Shown: positions 35,521-44,382, counted from the first letter of the stretch. The stretch is DNA of 64,000 bases from Paenibacillus pectinilyticus (GCF_001700435.1 NZ_LYPC01000012.1:62001-126000); one strand, 5' to 3'. A program made the numbers and translations. The notes: generated from the sequence alone by a model not told the origin.

Positions 35521-35814
35521 TTACATGGCATATACGCTCTTAATGATGATTTCAGGCAGCTCTGCGCGCTGGGCGAGATATTGCTCTGGTGTGATGCTGC
35601 CATTATACAGCCGCACCTGTAATTGCTCCGTTAACTCAGCTAGTTGGAGCTCAATTACTTTCTGTACATCAACCTGATTTGCTTTGGCAATATCGGCCAA
35701 AGAATACCCATTATATTGGGCTTGATAAATGTCTTCCTCGGACGAGAGCTTCAGGACATGCAGTAAATCTTCTTTGATTGGATTAGTATCACGTCTACGA
35801 ATATAAATCTCCAC
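35521..35814 (-). CDS. Small hypothetical protein with a possible HTH-like segment
   Basis: A 97-residue protein beginning at GTG 35814 with TAGGGG close upstream. The middle YSLADIAKANQVDVQKVIEL has the look of a helix-turn-helix, and is also like the SLADIAK repeats of small YckD-type proteins, but there is no signal peptide. The remainder is helical and charged. It has its own terminator 10 bp after the stop, which supports it as a gene. Function unknown. Confidence 0.6.
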   Translation of the reverse strand: MEIYIRRRDTNPIKEDLLHVLKLSSEEDIYQAQYNGYSLADIAKANQVDVQKVIELQLAELTEQLQVRLYNGSITPEQYLAQRAELPEIIIKSVYAM

Positions 35815-36014
35815 CCCTACAGATCATGTACTCTATCTTATTCAGGTCAATGCCAAGTGGAATGGGGGGATATCATTGAATTGCTGCTAATGGAGAAAAT
35901 ATTGTTTGCGAAGGGGCGGATCTACACATAATCCCCTGCGGTGGTGTGGCATATTAGTAACAGTCCAAGTTGGCTGTAACCTATCACACAAGGCAAGGAG
36001 TGAATGTCATCAGC

Positions 36015-36785
36015 GTGAAAATCTTGCGAATTCTCATGGTTTCCCTAGTTCTGTTGGTGGGACAAGTGACGATGGTGTCTGCCGATGGAACATATCATTT
36101 TGGTTTCAAAAAAAGTGTAAATGGTAAGCCGCCTTCCATTGATGAAGAGGGCTTCAAAGGGCTTTTGAAGCAGCACGGCGCTGTTTTTACAGGCGATCAA
36201 TCCATTAAGGAATTGTACTTAACCTTCGATAACGGGTATGAACAAGGCTACACAGGTAAAATTCTCGATGTGCTGAAAGAAAAACAGGTGCCTGCGATTT
36301 TCTTCGTGACAGGCCATTATATTAAAACAGAGCCTGAATTGTTGAAGCGCATGGCAACAGAGGGGCATCTGATTGGTAATCATTCGTGGAGTCATCCCGA
36401 TATGAGCCAGATCTCGGCAGAGCGCATTCAGAGTGAGCTCACCCAAGTCAAAGAAGGCGTAGCTGCCGTTACGGGGCAAAAAGAAATGCACTACCTGCGC
36501 GCGCCGCGGGGCATTTTCAATGACCGTTCACTCTCCGTCAGCCACGGGTTGAATTATACGAATGTATTCTGGTCCGTTGCGTATCGCGACTGGGAGCCCA
36601 AACAGCAGAAAGGCTGGGAGTATGCCTACAAAAATGTGATGGCACAACTCCATCCAGGCGCGGTGATCCTGCTTCATTCGGTTTCCAGTGATAACACCGA
36701 GGCACTTGGCAGAATCATTGACGCTGCACGGGCGCAAGGGTATCAGTTCAAGAGCTTGGACGAGATGAAGCTGTGGACGCCATGA
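36015..36785 (+). CDS. pdaA: PdaA-type delta-lactam-biosynthetic polysaccharide deacetylase
   Basis: A 256-residue exported enzyme of the carbohydrate esterase 4 fold. The GTG at 36015 gives an ideal signal peptide (MKILRILMVSLVLLVG..VSA) but lies 14 nt after AAGGAG; upstream starts lack an RBS. Family markers are YHFGFKKSVNGKPPSI at the mature N-terminus, ELYLTFDNGYEQGYT (Asp of motif 1), HLIGNHSWSHPDM (metal histidines) and YLRAPRGIFND. In B. subtilis PdaA removes the acetyl group of N-acetylmuramic acid in spore cortex, the step leading to muramic delta-lactam. Its presence supports an endospore former. It is convergent with the PrsA-like gene. Confidence 0.88.
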   Translation: MKILRILMVSLVLLVGQVTMVSADGTYHFGFKKSVNGKPPSIDEEGFKGLLKQHGAVFTGDQSIKELYLTFDNGYEQGYTGKILDVLKEKQVPAIFFVTGHYIKTEPELLKRMATEGHLIGNHSWSHPDMSQISAERIQSELTQVKEGVAAVTGQKEMHYLRAPRGIFNDRSLSVSHGLNYTNVFWSVAYRDWEPKQQKGWEYAYKNVMAQLHPGAVILLHSVSSDNTEALGRIIDAARAQGYQFKSLDEMKLWTP

Positions 36786-36802
36786 TCGATAGGAAGCAAC
36801 AG

Positions 36803-36841
36803 AAAAACCCCTTAGCTTTGGTAGACAAAGCTAAGGGGTTT
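36803..36841. terminator. Bidirectional intrinsic terminator
   Basis: A perfect 16-bp stem (AAACCCCTTAGCTTTG and complement) with a 5-nt loop between convergent pdaA and the PrsA-like gene. Confidence 0.9.
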
Positions 36842-36866
36842 CGCTGTTTAACGTTCTAGCCACAGG

Positions 36867-37853
36867 TTACTTCGTTGTTGGAGCTGGTGATGTAGCTGGT
36901 GAAGCATCAGGGGATGCAACTGGTGATACAGTTGGTGATGCAGCTGGTGTAGCCGTAGCTGGGGTTAGCTTATTTTCGATCTTCGCTTCGGATCTTTTTT
37001 GTGCGATCCATGCTTGGGCAAGCGTTGAGATTTGTTGATCCGTTAATGTTTGCTTAATTGAAGCAGTCTTATCCGCTAGTGTAGGTGTGACAGCAGCCTT
37101 ACGATCGGTTACTTTAATCACATCATAGCCAGTGCTTGTTTTGACAGCATCACTTATACCATCTTTTTGAAGCGCGAATGCCGCAGTTTCGATGGCTGGA
37201 TCCACTTGGCCTGTTGAGAGATAGCCAAGATCGCCGCCTTTGTCTTTCGTTGCTGTATCTGTGGAACTTTCCTTCGCAATCGCTGCAAAATCCCCACCGC
37301 TTTTCAACTTCGCTACAATCGCATCAGCGGCTTCCTTCGTAGCTACGGAGATATGTGAAGCCTGAACTTGTTCAGGTGTTTTCATGGACTCGAGATTTTC
37401 ATCGTAGTATTTCTTAATGTCATCGTCCGTAATTTTAACTTGCGGTGTTAGAATTTTTTTCAGCATTACTTGTGTAGTCATGCTTTTTTTCAAGTCATCC
37501 ATCGTCATCCCGTAGTTCGTAAGCGCTTGATTGAACTCGTCTTCAGAGCTATATGTGCTCTTAATCGACTGAATTTCATTCGTAATGTCGGCATCCGTAA
37601 CTTGGATTCCGGCTTTTTTTGCTTCTTGTTTCACGAGCTCATCGCTGATCATGGAATCTAGCATTTTGGATCCGCCGCTAGCGACCATTGCGTCGTAAAG
37701 CTGCGTGGAGCTTATGGCAACACCGTTAACTGTGGCAACCGTTTTGACACTATCCGCCTTGGATACAGGTGGAAATACGGATACGTAAGCGATCAAGCCT
37801 ACTAATAATATTGAAGATGTCCATACCCATGTGCGGTTTTTCGTTTTGTTCAT
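36867..37853 (-). CDS. PrsA-like parvulin peptidyl-prolyl isomerase
   Basis: A 328-residue extracellular foldase. An N-terminal hydrophobic segment (9-27) acts as signal or anchor; no lipobox cysteine follows it, unlike B. subtilis PrsA. Residues 35-150 are the SurA/PrsA-type chaperone region, then a parvulin domain (about 163-255: QASHISVATKEAADAIVAKL, DKGGDLGYLSTGQVDPAIE, GYDVIKV). The C-terminus has a Pro/Ala/Ser/Thr tail (about 296-328). It would assist folding of secreted proteins at the outer membrane face. Whether it stays anchored by an uncleaved helix is not clear. Confidence 0.88.
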   Translation of the reverse strand: MNKTKNRTWVWTSSILLVGLIAYVSVFPPVSKADSVKTVATVNGVAISSTQLYDAMVASGGSKMLDSMISDELVKQEAKKAGIQVTDADITNEIQSIKSTYSSEDEFNQALTNYGMTMDDLKKSMTTQVMLKKILTPQVKITDDDIKKYYDENLESMKTPEQVQASHISVATKEAADAIVAKLKSGGDFAAIAKESSTDTATKDKGGDLGYLSTGQVDPAIETAAFALQKDGISDAVKTSTGYDVIKVTDRKAAVTPTLADKTASIKQTLTDQQISTLAQAWIAQKRSEAKIENKLTPATATPAASPTVSPVASPDASPATSPAPTTK

Positions 37854-38115
37854 TTATATTCTCCCTCTCGTGTTGTGGCTCTTGGTGTCGTTCGACCTCT
37901 TGCTGATCTGTTCTTTCTGTACCCAAGTATGCCTGTCCAACCTGAAAGGAGTATGAGTGTTACCTGAACGTTAGGTTAATACTTTTTTTGCCACGGTACT
38001 GAAAGATCTAATGAAAGTGGAGCAGTAAGCCGTATTTATGAGGAAAAAAGGCGAAGTAGCACGGGATTTTATTTCAAAAGTAAAATAGAGATGAAACCGA
38101 TAATTATATTGTGTG

Positions 38116-38187
38116 CAATTTAATTGTTGACTAATATTGTGGCGAGTGATATGATTTATACATGAAGTTTGCAACAAATTGAATTGT
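38116..38187 (+). promoter_or_regulatory. Promoter of trxB with MarR/OhrR-like operators
   Basis: A sigma-A promoter with TTGACT (38127-38132), 17 nt, and TATGAT (38150-38155). CAATTTAATTG (38116-38126) abuts the -35 element, and ACAAATTGAATTGT (38174-38187) lies just past the start region. Both are AT-rich dyads resembling OhrR/MarR-type boxes (ACAATT-AATTGT). No MarR gene is in the window. Confidence 0.6.
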
Positions 38188-38270
38188 TTACAAGTTAATT
38201 GGGAAGACATTCAGAACCATCAACGACAATCGACCTGGCAGCACGACTGCCAGCTGAAGGAGGCGCTCCT

Positions 38271-39236
38271 ATGCATCATAAAGCGATTATTATCGGAACA
38301 GGACCCGCGGGATTAACCGCAGCCATATATTTAGCGAGAGCGAACATTTCACCACTGGTTATTGAGGGGATTCAGCCAGGTGGACAGCTAACTACAACAA
38401 CAGAAGTGGATAACTTCCCTGGGTTTCCGGACGGGATTACAGGCCCTGAATTAATGGATAATATGCGCAGGCAGGCTCTTCGGTTCGGCGCAACAATTCA
38501 GTCAGGACGCGTCACGGAGGTTGATTTCTCGAAACGCCCCTTTACTTTGTTCTTAGAGGATGGCGGGCAATTAACCGCAGATTCCGTCATTATTTCGACA
38601 GGCGCAACCGCCAAGAAACTCGGCATAACGGGTGAAGCCGACAATATCGGCAAAGGTGTGAGCACATGCGCAACATGTGATGGATTCTTCTTCCGCAACA
38701 AGAAAATCATCGTCATTGGCGGCGGCGACACCGCGATGGAAGAGGCACAGTTCTTGACTCGTTTTGCTTCAGAAGTACGCGTTGTGCATCGCAGGGACGA
38801 TCTCAAGGCTTCGAAAATCATGCAGGATCACGCTCGCGGCAACAGTAAAGTAGCTTGGAGCTTGAACCGCACGCCACTCGAAGTGGTAGCGGGCCCGATG
38901 GGTGTGACCGGACTAAAAGTCCACAACAATGCAACAGGCGAAGAGGAGCTGCTGGAGGCGGATGGTATTTTCCTAGCCATCGGGCATACCCCGAACACGG
39001 GCTTCTTGGGTGGCCAACTGCCAACCGATGAATTAGGGTACTTGCAGGTGATCCCAGGTACATCACAAACCTCAGTACCAGGCGTATTCGCCTGCGGTGA
39101 TGTGCAGGATCGCATCTACCGCCAAGCGATTACGTCAGCTGGAAGCGGCTGTATGGCGGCATTGGATGCTGAACGATTTATTTCGGAGCATGCTGTAGAG
39201 GAGCAAGAGCGGAAGTCATTGCAAGAGCAGGTATAA
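38271..39236 (+). CDS. trxB: Thioredoxin reductase
   Basis: A 321-residue FAD enzyme. The ATG at 38271 is chosen because AAGGAGG lies 7 nt upstream; the frame extends further back without an RBS. GTGPAG (9-14) binds FAD, C133-A-T-C136 is the redox disulfide, GGGDTA binds NADPH and the CGDV segment near the C-terminus completes FAD contacts. It reduces thioredoxin with NADPH. The gene heads a cluster with trxA (224 bp downstream) and tpx, which makes a complete NADPH-thioredoxin-peroxidase path. The last residues (EQERKSLQEQV) run into the hexamer repeat at 39233. Confidence 0.95.
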   Translation: MHHKAIIIGTGPAGLTAAIYLARANISPLVIEGIQPGGQLTTTTEVDNFPGFPDGITGPELMDNMRRQALRFGATIQSGRVTEVDFSKRPFTLFLEDGGQLTADSVIISTGATAKKLGITGEADNIGKGVSTCATCDGFFFRNKKIIVIGGGDTAMEEAQFLTRFASEVRVVHRRDDLKASKIMQDHARGNSKVAWSLNRTPLEVVAGPMGVTGLKVHNNATGEEELLEADGIFLAIGHTPNTGFLGGQLPTDELGYLQVIPGTSQTSVPGVFACGDVQDRIYRQAITSAGSGCMAALDAERFISEHAVEEQERKSLQEQV

Positions 39237-39353
39237 GAGCAAGAGTAAGAGTAAGAGTAAGAGTAAGGGTAAGGGTAAGGATAAGAACAAGAACAAGAAC
39301 AAGAACAAGAACAAGAACAAGAACAAGAACAAAAATAAGAACAAGTACAAGAG
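39233..39353 (+). repeat. Purine-rich hexanucleotide repeat tract between trxB and trxA
   Basis: About twenty near-perfect hexamers, first AAGAGT/AAGGGT, then nine or more AAGAAC. It begins at the trxB stop codon. The plus strand has almost no pyrimidines other than the sixth position. No coding potential on this strand; the minus-strand frame is only a Ser/Cys/Tyr or Leu/Val repeat. Confidence 0.95.
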
Positions 39354-39459
39354 TTACTACAGGTGCAAGTACTAAGCAAGAGCACGAGCAAACAATAGAG
39401 CATAGTACAGTAACCACAAGAGCACTAATTAGGATAAGAAATTCAAGGAGGAATGAGCT

Positions 39460-39771
39460 ATGTCTGTTAATCATATTTCTGATGCCACTTTTCAAAATGA
39501 AACGGAGTCCGGTACCGTCCTCGTCGATTTCTGGGCGCCATGGTGCGGCCCTTGTAAAATGATCGCGCCGATCTTAGATGAACTCTCGGCCGAGCTCGGC
39601 GATAGTGCCAAAATCGTTAAAATCAACGTCGATGATAACCCAGCATCTGCGGCAACATACAACGTGATGAGCATACCAACCTTACTCGTTTTCAAAGATG
39701 GGCAAGTGGTGGATCAACTGGTGGGTGTGCAGAGCAAAGAGAAATTGAAAGCTGTTATTGCTGGGGTTTAA
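39460..39771 (+). CDS. trxA: Thioredoxin
   Basis: A 103-residue classical thioredoxin. DFWAPWCGPCKMIAPILDE carries the active site C29-G-P-C32, and the cis-proline is in MSIPTLLVFKDG. AAGGAGG precedes the ATG. Cytoplasmic. It receives electrons from the upstream TrxB and can reduce the downstream Tpx. Confidence 0.96.
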   Translation: MSVNHISDATFQNETESGTVLVDFWAPWCGPCKMIAPILDELSAELGDSAKIVKINVDDNPASAATYNVMSIPTLLVFKDGQVVDQLVGVQSKEKLKAVIAGV

Positions 39772-39874
39772 AGGAACCAGGAATTTAAGGGACTTCACGC
39801 TCGGTTGCTTGTTTACAAAACTAGACCAACCCAAACAAATCACGCTAATAATTATATTTTAGGAGGACTATCTG

Positions 39875-40405
39875 ATGACACAAACACATTTACAAGAACG
39901 CACAGGCGTCGCTACTGTTGGAGGTAACCCAATCACTTTACTGGGGCCGGAGATTAAAGTAGGGGATCAAGCGCCAGATTTCAAAGTGAATAAGGACTTG
40001 ATGACAGAAGTGAGCCTGGCGGATTATGCAGGTAAAGTGAAGCTTATCTCTGTCGTACCTTCCGTAGACACAGGAACTTGCGATGCGCAGACGCGCCGCT
40101 TTAATGTGGAAGCTGATAAACTAGGCGATGACGTCGTAATTTTGACCATTTCGGTGGACCTGCCGTTTGCCCAAAGCCGTTTCTGCGGCGCCGCGGGTAT
40201 TGATAAAGTGATCACCTTATCGGACTACAAAAACCGTTCCTTCGGTCAAGCCTACGGCGTACTCATTAAAGAGATCCAGTTGGATCAACGTGCGATCTTC
40301 ATCGTGGATGCGAATGATACTGTGCGGTACGTGGAGTATTTGACAGAGATGAAGGATCACCCGGATTATGATGCGGCATTGAGCGCGTTGAGGGAGTTAG
40401 TGTAA
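39875..40405 (+). CDS. tpx: Thiol peroxidase
   Basis: A 176-residue atypical two-cysteine peroxiredoxin. The peroxidatic C69 sits in VPSVDTGTCDAQTRRF and the resolving C104 in QSRFCGAAGID, the usual Tpx arrangement. It reduces hydrogen and alkyl peroxides using thioredoxin, supplied by the two genes upstream. TAGGAGGA precedes the ATG. A strong terminator closes the cluster. Confidence 0.95.
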   Translation: MTQTHLQERTGVATVGGNPITLLGPEIKVGDQAPDFKVNKDLMTEVSLADYAGKVKLISVVPSVDTGTCDAQTRRFNVEADKLGDDVVILTISVDLPFAQSRFCGAAGIDKVITLSDYKNRSFGQAYGVLIKEIQLDQRAIFIVDANDTVRYVEYLTEMKDHPDYDAALSALRELV

Positions 40406-40434
40406 GAGGTTTGTACTGGAGAAGATGATGAAAG

Positions 40435-40469
40435 AAAGAGCAGCGATCCCTGGGGATCGCTGCTCTTTT
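40435..40469 (+). terminator. Intrinsic terminator after tpx
   Basis: AAAGAGCAGCGATCCC pairs with GGGATCGCTGCTCTTT, then T. Confidence 0.9.
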
Positions 40470-40485
40470 GGTTAAGGGCGTGTTG

Positions 40486-40671
40486 ATGTTGTATTCCTTA
40501 CAACATTTTATCGTTTGAAGTCTGAATAAGCAGGGTAATATTGTATTTCATACAACATTATTGCCCGATTTTGCTCAAAAGCGTGTAAATCCGGCTAGCA
40601 TGTTGTATTTTCTACAACTTCCAAGTGAAATGAGGGGTTTTTCTGCAAAAAGGTTGTACGTTATGCAACAT
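40486..40671. repeat. Phased palindrome array, family A, copy 2 (four units)
   Basis: 21-bp palindromes ATGTTGTA-N5-TACAACAT start at 40486, 40538, 40600 and 40651 (spacing 52, 62, 51). Arms of the first two are nearly perfect. The array begins 16 bp after the tpx terminator and leads into a 37-bp tandem repeat. Confidence 0.9.
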
Positions 40672-40708
40672 ATGATGCAGCGAGAAGCGAAAACAACAAA
40701 CAGCATGT

Positions 40709-40910
40709 GAGACAGGGAGATGCGAAGCGTACAATATGTGAGACAGGAAGACGCGATGCAGCAGCGTACAGCATGTGGGACAGGAAGACGTGAAGCAGCA
40801 GCGTACAATATGTGAGACAGGAAGACGCGAAGCAGTAGCGTACAGCATATGAGACAGCAAGACGCGATGCAGCAGCGTACAGCATATGAGATAAGGAGTG
40901 CCGAAGCAGC
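40709..40910 (+). repeat. 37-bp direct tandem repeat
   Basis: About five and a half head-to-tail units starting at 40709, 40740, 40777, 40814, 40851 and 40888; the first step is 31 bp and the others 37. Each unit begins GAGACAGGAAGACGCGA and ends GCGTACAGCATAT-like. As 37 is not a multiple of three and there are no unique spacers, it is neither coding nor CRISPR. The TACAAYAT word in each unit resembles the right arm of the family A palindrome. Confidence 0.9.
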
Positions 40911-40913
40911 AGG

Positions 40914-40938
40914 GAATGTTGTACGCTGTACAACATTC
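40914..40938. repeat. Perfect family A palindrome beyond the tandem repeat
   Basis: GAATGTTGTAC-GCT-GTACAACATTC, 11-bp perfect arms. It is the best example of the family A palindrome and closes the tandem repeat on the right. Confidence 0.9.
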
Positions 40939-40976
40939 GAGTCGCAGGGCGCCGCGGTTCCCCCGCGGCTAAACCG

Positions 40977-43355
40977 CTACCGCCGCAGCGCGATCTCGCG
41001 GCTGCCCTTCACCATGCCCGCCCCGCAGAGCGGGCATGCCTTCGCCGCGAGTCGCGACTCCTGCGGCGAAGAGATCCGCGACCAGGCTTTGCAGCCGGTC
41101 GCGCTGCACAACCACGCCGCGACGCTTTCGGTCGCGGCCCTCGCTCCAGCCACGGCTCCGCCGGTGGCTGTCCGCCCTGCAGTCGCGGCTCCGCCAGCGA
41201 CTGACCGCCCTCCGGCCGCCGCAGCGCCAGCGGCCGCACCAAAACTGCCAGCCGGCTTGCTGCGGCTGGTCACAACACCTGCGTCCGCGCCAGGGAACGC
41301 GGACACGAGGAAGCGGGAAGGCTCTGCCTTCTTCCCGCGATAAAACGCCGGCGAGCTGATCAGCAGCTCGCCCTTCGCCCTGGTCACGGCGACATAAGCC
41401 AGTCGCCGTTCTTCCTCGAGCGCGGCGGTGCTCTTGTCGCGACCCGTAACGCCTGCCATTTTGACATCGTCCAAATGACTTGCATCCAGGGCCGAGCTAT
41501 GCGGCATATTGCCCTCAATCGCGCAGAGCAGGTACACAATCGGGAACTCCAGTCCCTTCGATTTGTGGATCGTCATGAGCGAAATTTTGTCCGCGTACTG
41601 CTCTTTCGGCAAACGACTCATTTCTGTGCGTTTTTCCGCCACTTCATGGATAAAATAAAGGAACTGCTCGACCGTATTGAACCGTTTTGCGGAAGATTCC
41701 AGCTCGTCCAACGTTTCTTTCAGCATTTCTCGATGCTGCGTCAGCTTGCTGCGCTTATTCGTCTCTAAGAACGTATCGTAGAAATCCTTGCGAATCGCTT
41801 GAATGGCCGCCAACGGCGTCATCTCCACGAGCGATTTGATCAAGCGGATGCGGGCTTTCAGCTTATCTTTCTGAAAATCCTTCAACTGGGGAAGGCCCAA
41901 CAGATGGATTAAAGGCCATTTTTTCGGCTGAATCGCTTCTCCATCTTGAATAATACGCATGCCTTGGTCTCGTCCAATATATAATGAGGGAAGGACACCT
42001 TCGATGGCTTCAAAATTTCGGCGCTCATGGGCAATCCGCAAATGGTCAATAATCGGCTTCACCATCCACTGTTCGTAGAACGAATCGTTCGTACCGTAAT
42101 CGACAAAAGGGAGGTTATGCAGGATGAGTTGCTCAATAATAGCCCGACTGTTGCTCGCTGTCCGATACAGAATCGCGAAATCCCCATACTGGCCGCCCCC
42201 CTCAGCAACCTTGAGGCGAAGATCGTTAATTAGCCAATCGGCCTCGTCATCGCTGTTCGCGGGTTTAACATAGTGCGGTTTTAACGTGCTTTCTTTCGTC
42301 GCCAGAAGCGTTTTCGATTTCCGCTGCACATTATGCTTGATAATAGCATTTCCTAAGCCAACAATGCTCGACGTAGAGCGATAGTTGATATCCAATGTGA
42401 CCGTAGTGGCAGTCGGGTATTGCTCATGGAATTGTAAAATAAATTCATTCCGCGCTCCATTGAACGAATAGATGGTTTGGTCATCATCACCCACAACCAT
42501 GAGGTTTTGGTGGGATGCTGCAATCATTTTAATAATTTCATATTGAACGGTATTCGTATCTTGGAATTCATCGACGCTGATGTACGTAAACTTACGCTGC
42601 ATGGAGCGGAGAATGTCAGGACTATGAAGCAATAACTGGTATGCTTTGATCAAAATATCATCAAAATCAATCTTCATCTGCTCCATTTTCCATTGTTCAT
42701 ACTGCAAGAAAATCTTTTTAACTTCCTTTTCTTCTTCCGTGCCTTCAGGGAGGTCTTCCACCTCGATGAGCTGCATTTTGTAGGAGGAAAGCAGTGTAAT
42801 AAGTACCTCAGGCTGATACGTATCCTGCAGGCCCATGCTGAGCATGATGCGCTTGAAAACAATTTGCTGATACCGGCCATCACTCAGAATTTCCTGCTGC
42901 AGCCCATTCATCCGCAGTAATCGCAGGCAAAACGCATGAAACGTCCGCACCTGCATCACATTCGTCATACTTGCGTGGAGACCTGGCAGCGTCGTGAGAC
43001 GTTCCCGCATTTCTTCCGCAGCTTTTTTGGAAAAGGTAATGAGCAGCAGATTCGCCGGTTGCACCTGATGGACACGGAGCAAATAGGCGACTCGGCACAC
43101 GAGTACCGTTGTTTTCCCAGAACCGGCTCCAGCGAGTGTGAGCAGAGGACCTTTGTAGTGGCGCACAGCTTTGATCTGCGCTTCATTCAGCAGGATGCGG
43201 TGCTCCTCCAAGTCGCGGAAAAAATAACTATCCGCATCCGAATCGGGTACGAGCTCTGTGCTATTCGTAAGAAGCGCCATCTTCGCATGCGGAATCGGTC
43301 GCTCTGTGGTTGGTTTAAAGCCTAACGGCGTTGTATACATAGGAAGGGAATTCAT
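40977..43355 (-). CDS. UvrD/PcrA-type ATP-dependent DNA helicase with C-terminal zinc-finger-like tail
   Basis: A 792-residue SF1A helicase; the ATG at 43355 has AGGTGG close upstream (an ATG at 43373 has none). Motifs: Q-motif LNEAQIKAVRH, Walker A LTLAGAGSGKTT, motif II VDEFQDTN, motif III VGDDDQTIYSFNGA, motif IV LDINYRSTSSIV, motif V MTIHKSKGLEFPIVYL and motif VI VAVTRAKGELL. After the core an Ala/Gly-rich linker of about 60 residues leads to a short cysteine module (CSATGCKAW...CPLCGAGM) that looks like a four-Cys zinc ribbon. Expected 3'-to-5' unwinding in repair or replication restart. Start and end differ in composition: the last 400 bp are very GC-rich. Confidence 0.9.
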   Translation of the reverse strand: MNSLPMYTTPLGFKPTTERPIPHAKMALLTNSTELVPDSDADSYFFRDLEEHRILLNEAQIKAVRHYKGPLLTLAGAGSGKTTVLVCRVAYLLRVHQVQPANLLLITFSKKAAEEMRERLTTLPGLHASMTNVMQVRTFHAFCLRLLRMNGLQQEILSDGRYQQIVFKRIMLSMGLQDTYQPEVLITLLSSYKMQLIEVEDLPEGTEEEKEVKKIFLQYEQWKMEQMKIDFDDILIKAYQLLLHSPDILRSMQRKFTYISVDEFQDTNTVQYEIIKMIAASHQNLMVVGDDDQTIYSFNGARNEFILQFHEQYPTATTVTLDINYRSTSSIVGLGNAIIKHNVQRKSKTLLATKESTLKPHYVKPANSDDEADWLINDLRLKVAEGGGQYGDFAILYRTASNSRAIIEQLILHNLPFVDYGTNDSFYEQWMVKPIIDHLRIAHERRNFEAIEGVLPSLYIGRDQGMRIIQDGEAIQPKKWPLIHLLGLPQLKDFQKDKLKARIRLIKSLVEMTPLAAIQAIRKDFYDTFLETNKRSKLTQHREMLKETLDELESSAKRFNTVEQFLYFIHEVAEKRTEMSRLPKEQYADKISLMTIHKSKGLEFPIVYLLCAIEGNMPHSSALDASHLDDVKMAGVTGRDKSTAALEEERRLAYVAVTRAKGELLISSPAFYRGKKAEPSRFLVSAFPGADAGVVTSRSKPAGSFGAAAGAAAAGGRSVAGGAATAGRTATGGAVAGARAATESVAAWLCSATGCKAWSRISSPQESRLAAKACPLCGAGMVKGSREIALRR

Positions 43356-43446
43356 AATAACCACCTGTTTCATGACAATGTTTCTGAATAAGACTGAACC
43401 ATCTATTTTACCATAAATTTGGCCGGATGAAAGGAAAACTAGACGT

Positions 43447-44301
43447 ATGGTTAAATCTTACGTTAAATTACTGTGGCGCCAGTTCAATGAGCATGATGCG
43501 ACCGGACTTGCTGCGCAGTGCGCTTATTACTTTCTGCTCTCCATTTTTCCGTTATTTCTATTCATGATGAGCTTACTCGGGTATCTACCTTTCTCCTCTG
43601 ACGACGTGGTCAGCTTGATACGGGAGTACATTCCTGGGGCTGTAGCAGGCTGGCTGGAGGAAACGCTCATTGGTTTACTTAGTGTTAAAAGAGGCGGAAC
43701 ACTATCCTTCGGGCTCATCTTGGCCTTAGTGAGTGCCAGTGCGGCGATGAACGCCATTGTCCGTGCAGTTAATAAAGCTTACGGTTTACCCGCTCGCAAA
43801 AGCTTCATCCATTCGCGATTCCTCGCTGTCATGCTCACATTGGGCATGCTGGTTGTCATCATTTCAGCGCTGCTGCTCAGCGTATTTGGTCATTGGATTG
43901 GGGATTGGACGGCTGCACATGTTCACATCGCCGCTGCCCACGTCGAGCTGTGGAACAAACTCCGTTGGATTGCGAACTTTGTTATCATTTTCGCCGTTTT
44001 CATCGGGATATACTTCATCGCACCCAACACCTGCTTAACTTGCAAAAGCGTGCTCCCTGGTGCACTCTTCGCGGCTGTGGGCTGGCAGGGCACGTCGCTC
44101 GCGTTCTCCTTCTATGTCAACAGCTTTACCAACTATAGCGCGACGTACGGCAGTATCGGCGGGATCATCGTGTTGATGACCTGGTTCTACATCTCAGCGC
44201 TCATTATCATAATTGGCGGAGAAATTAACGCCTTGCGGCATGTGAAAAATAATAACCCGGGCACAACTGTCATCGTGACGACAAGGCGGAACCGGGCCTG
44301 A
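43447..44301 (+). CDS. YihY/BrkB-family membrane protein
   Basis: A 284-residue inner-membrane protein with six helices. Family markers are LAAQCAYYFLLSIFPLFLF, SAAMNAIVRAVNKAYGLPARKS, GSIGGIIVLMTWFYISALIIIIGGEIN. YihY/BrkB proteins were once called RNase BN by error, and their function is unknown. It is divergent from the helicase gene with 91 bp between them, and followed by a palindrome array in its 3' region. Confidence 0.92.
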   Translation: MVKSYVKLLWRQFNEHDATGLAAQCAYYFLLSIFPLFLFMMSLLGYLPFSSDDVVSLIREYIPGAVAGWLEETLIGLLSVKRGGTLSFGLILALVSASAAMNAIVRAVNKAYGLPARKSFIHSRFLAVMLTLGMLVVIISALLLSVFGHWIGDWTAAHVHIAAAHVELWNKLRWIANFVIIFAVFIGIYFIAPNTCLTCKSVLPGALFAAVGWQGTSLAFSFYVNSFTNYSATYGSIGGIIVLMTWFYISALIIIIGGEINALRHVKNNNPGTTVIVTTRRNRA

Positions 44302-44382
44302 ACGCTATGAGGCAGGGGCTACTCGCAGTGTAATCTTCGTATGGGGCTGGATGGCGTATATGGGTGTCGCCGCTTACGAGCA

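Noticed and set aside
37960..37979. Dyad ACCT..AACGTT..AGGT upstream of the PrsA-like gene
   Set aside because: Arms are only four bases and the centre is off register; too weak to list as an operator.
39116..39495. Minus-strand Cys/Ser/Tyr- and Leu/Val-repeat frames
   Set aside because: They are translations of the hexamer repeat and overlap trxB.
40612..40936. Minus-strand frames rich in SHMLYAAASRLPV
   Set aside because: They arise from the 37-bp tandem repeat, which shifts frame at every unit; no RBS.
40709..40938. CRISPR array from the regular 37-bp repeats
   Set aside because: The repeats are head-to-tail with no unique spacers and there are no cas genes.
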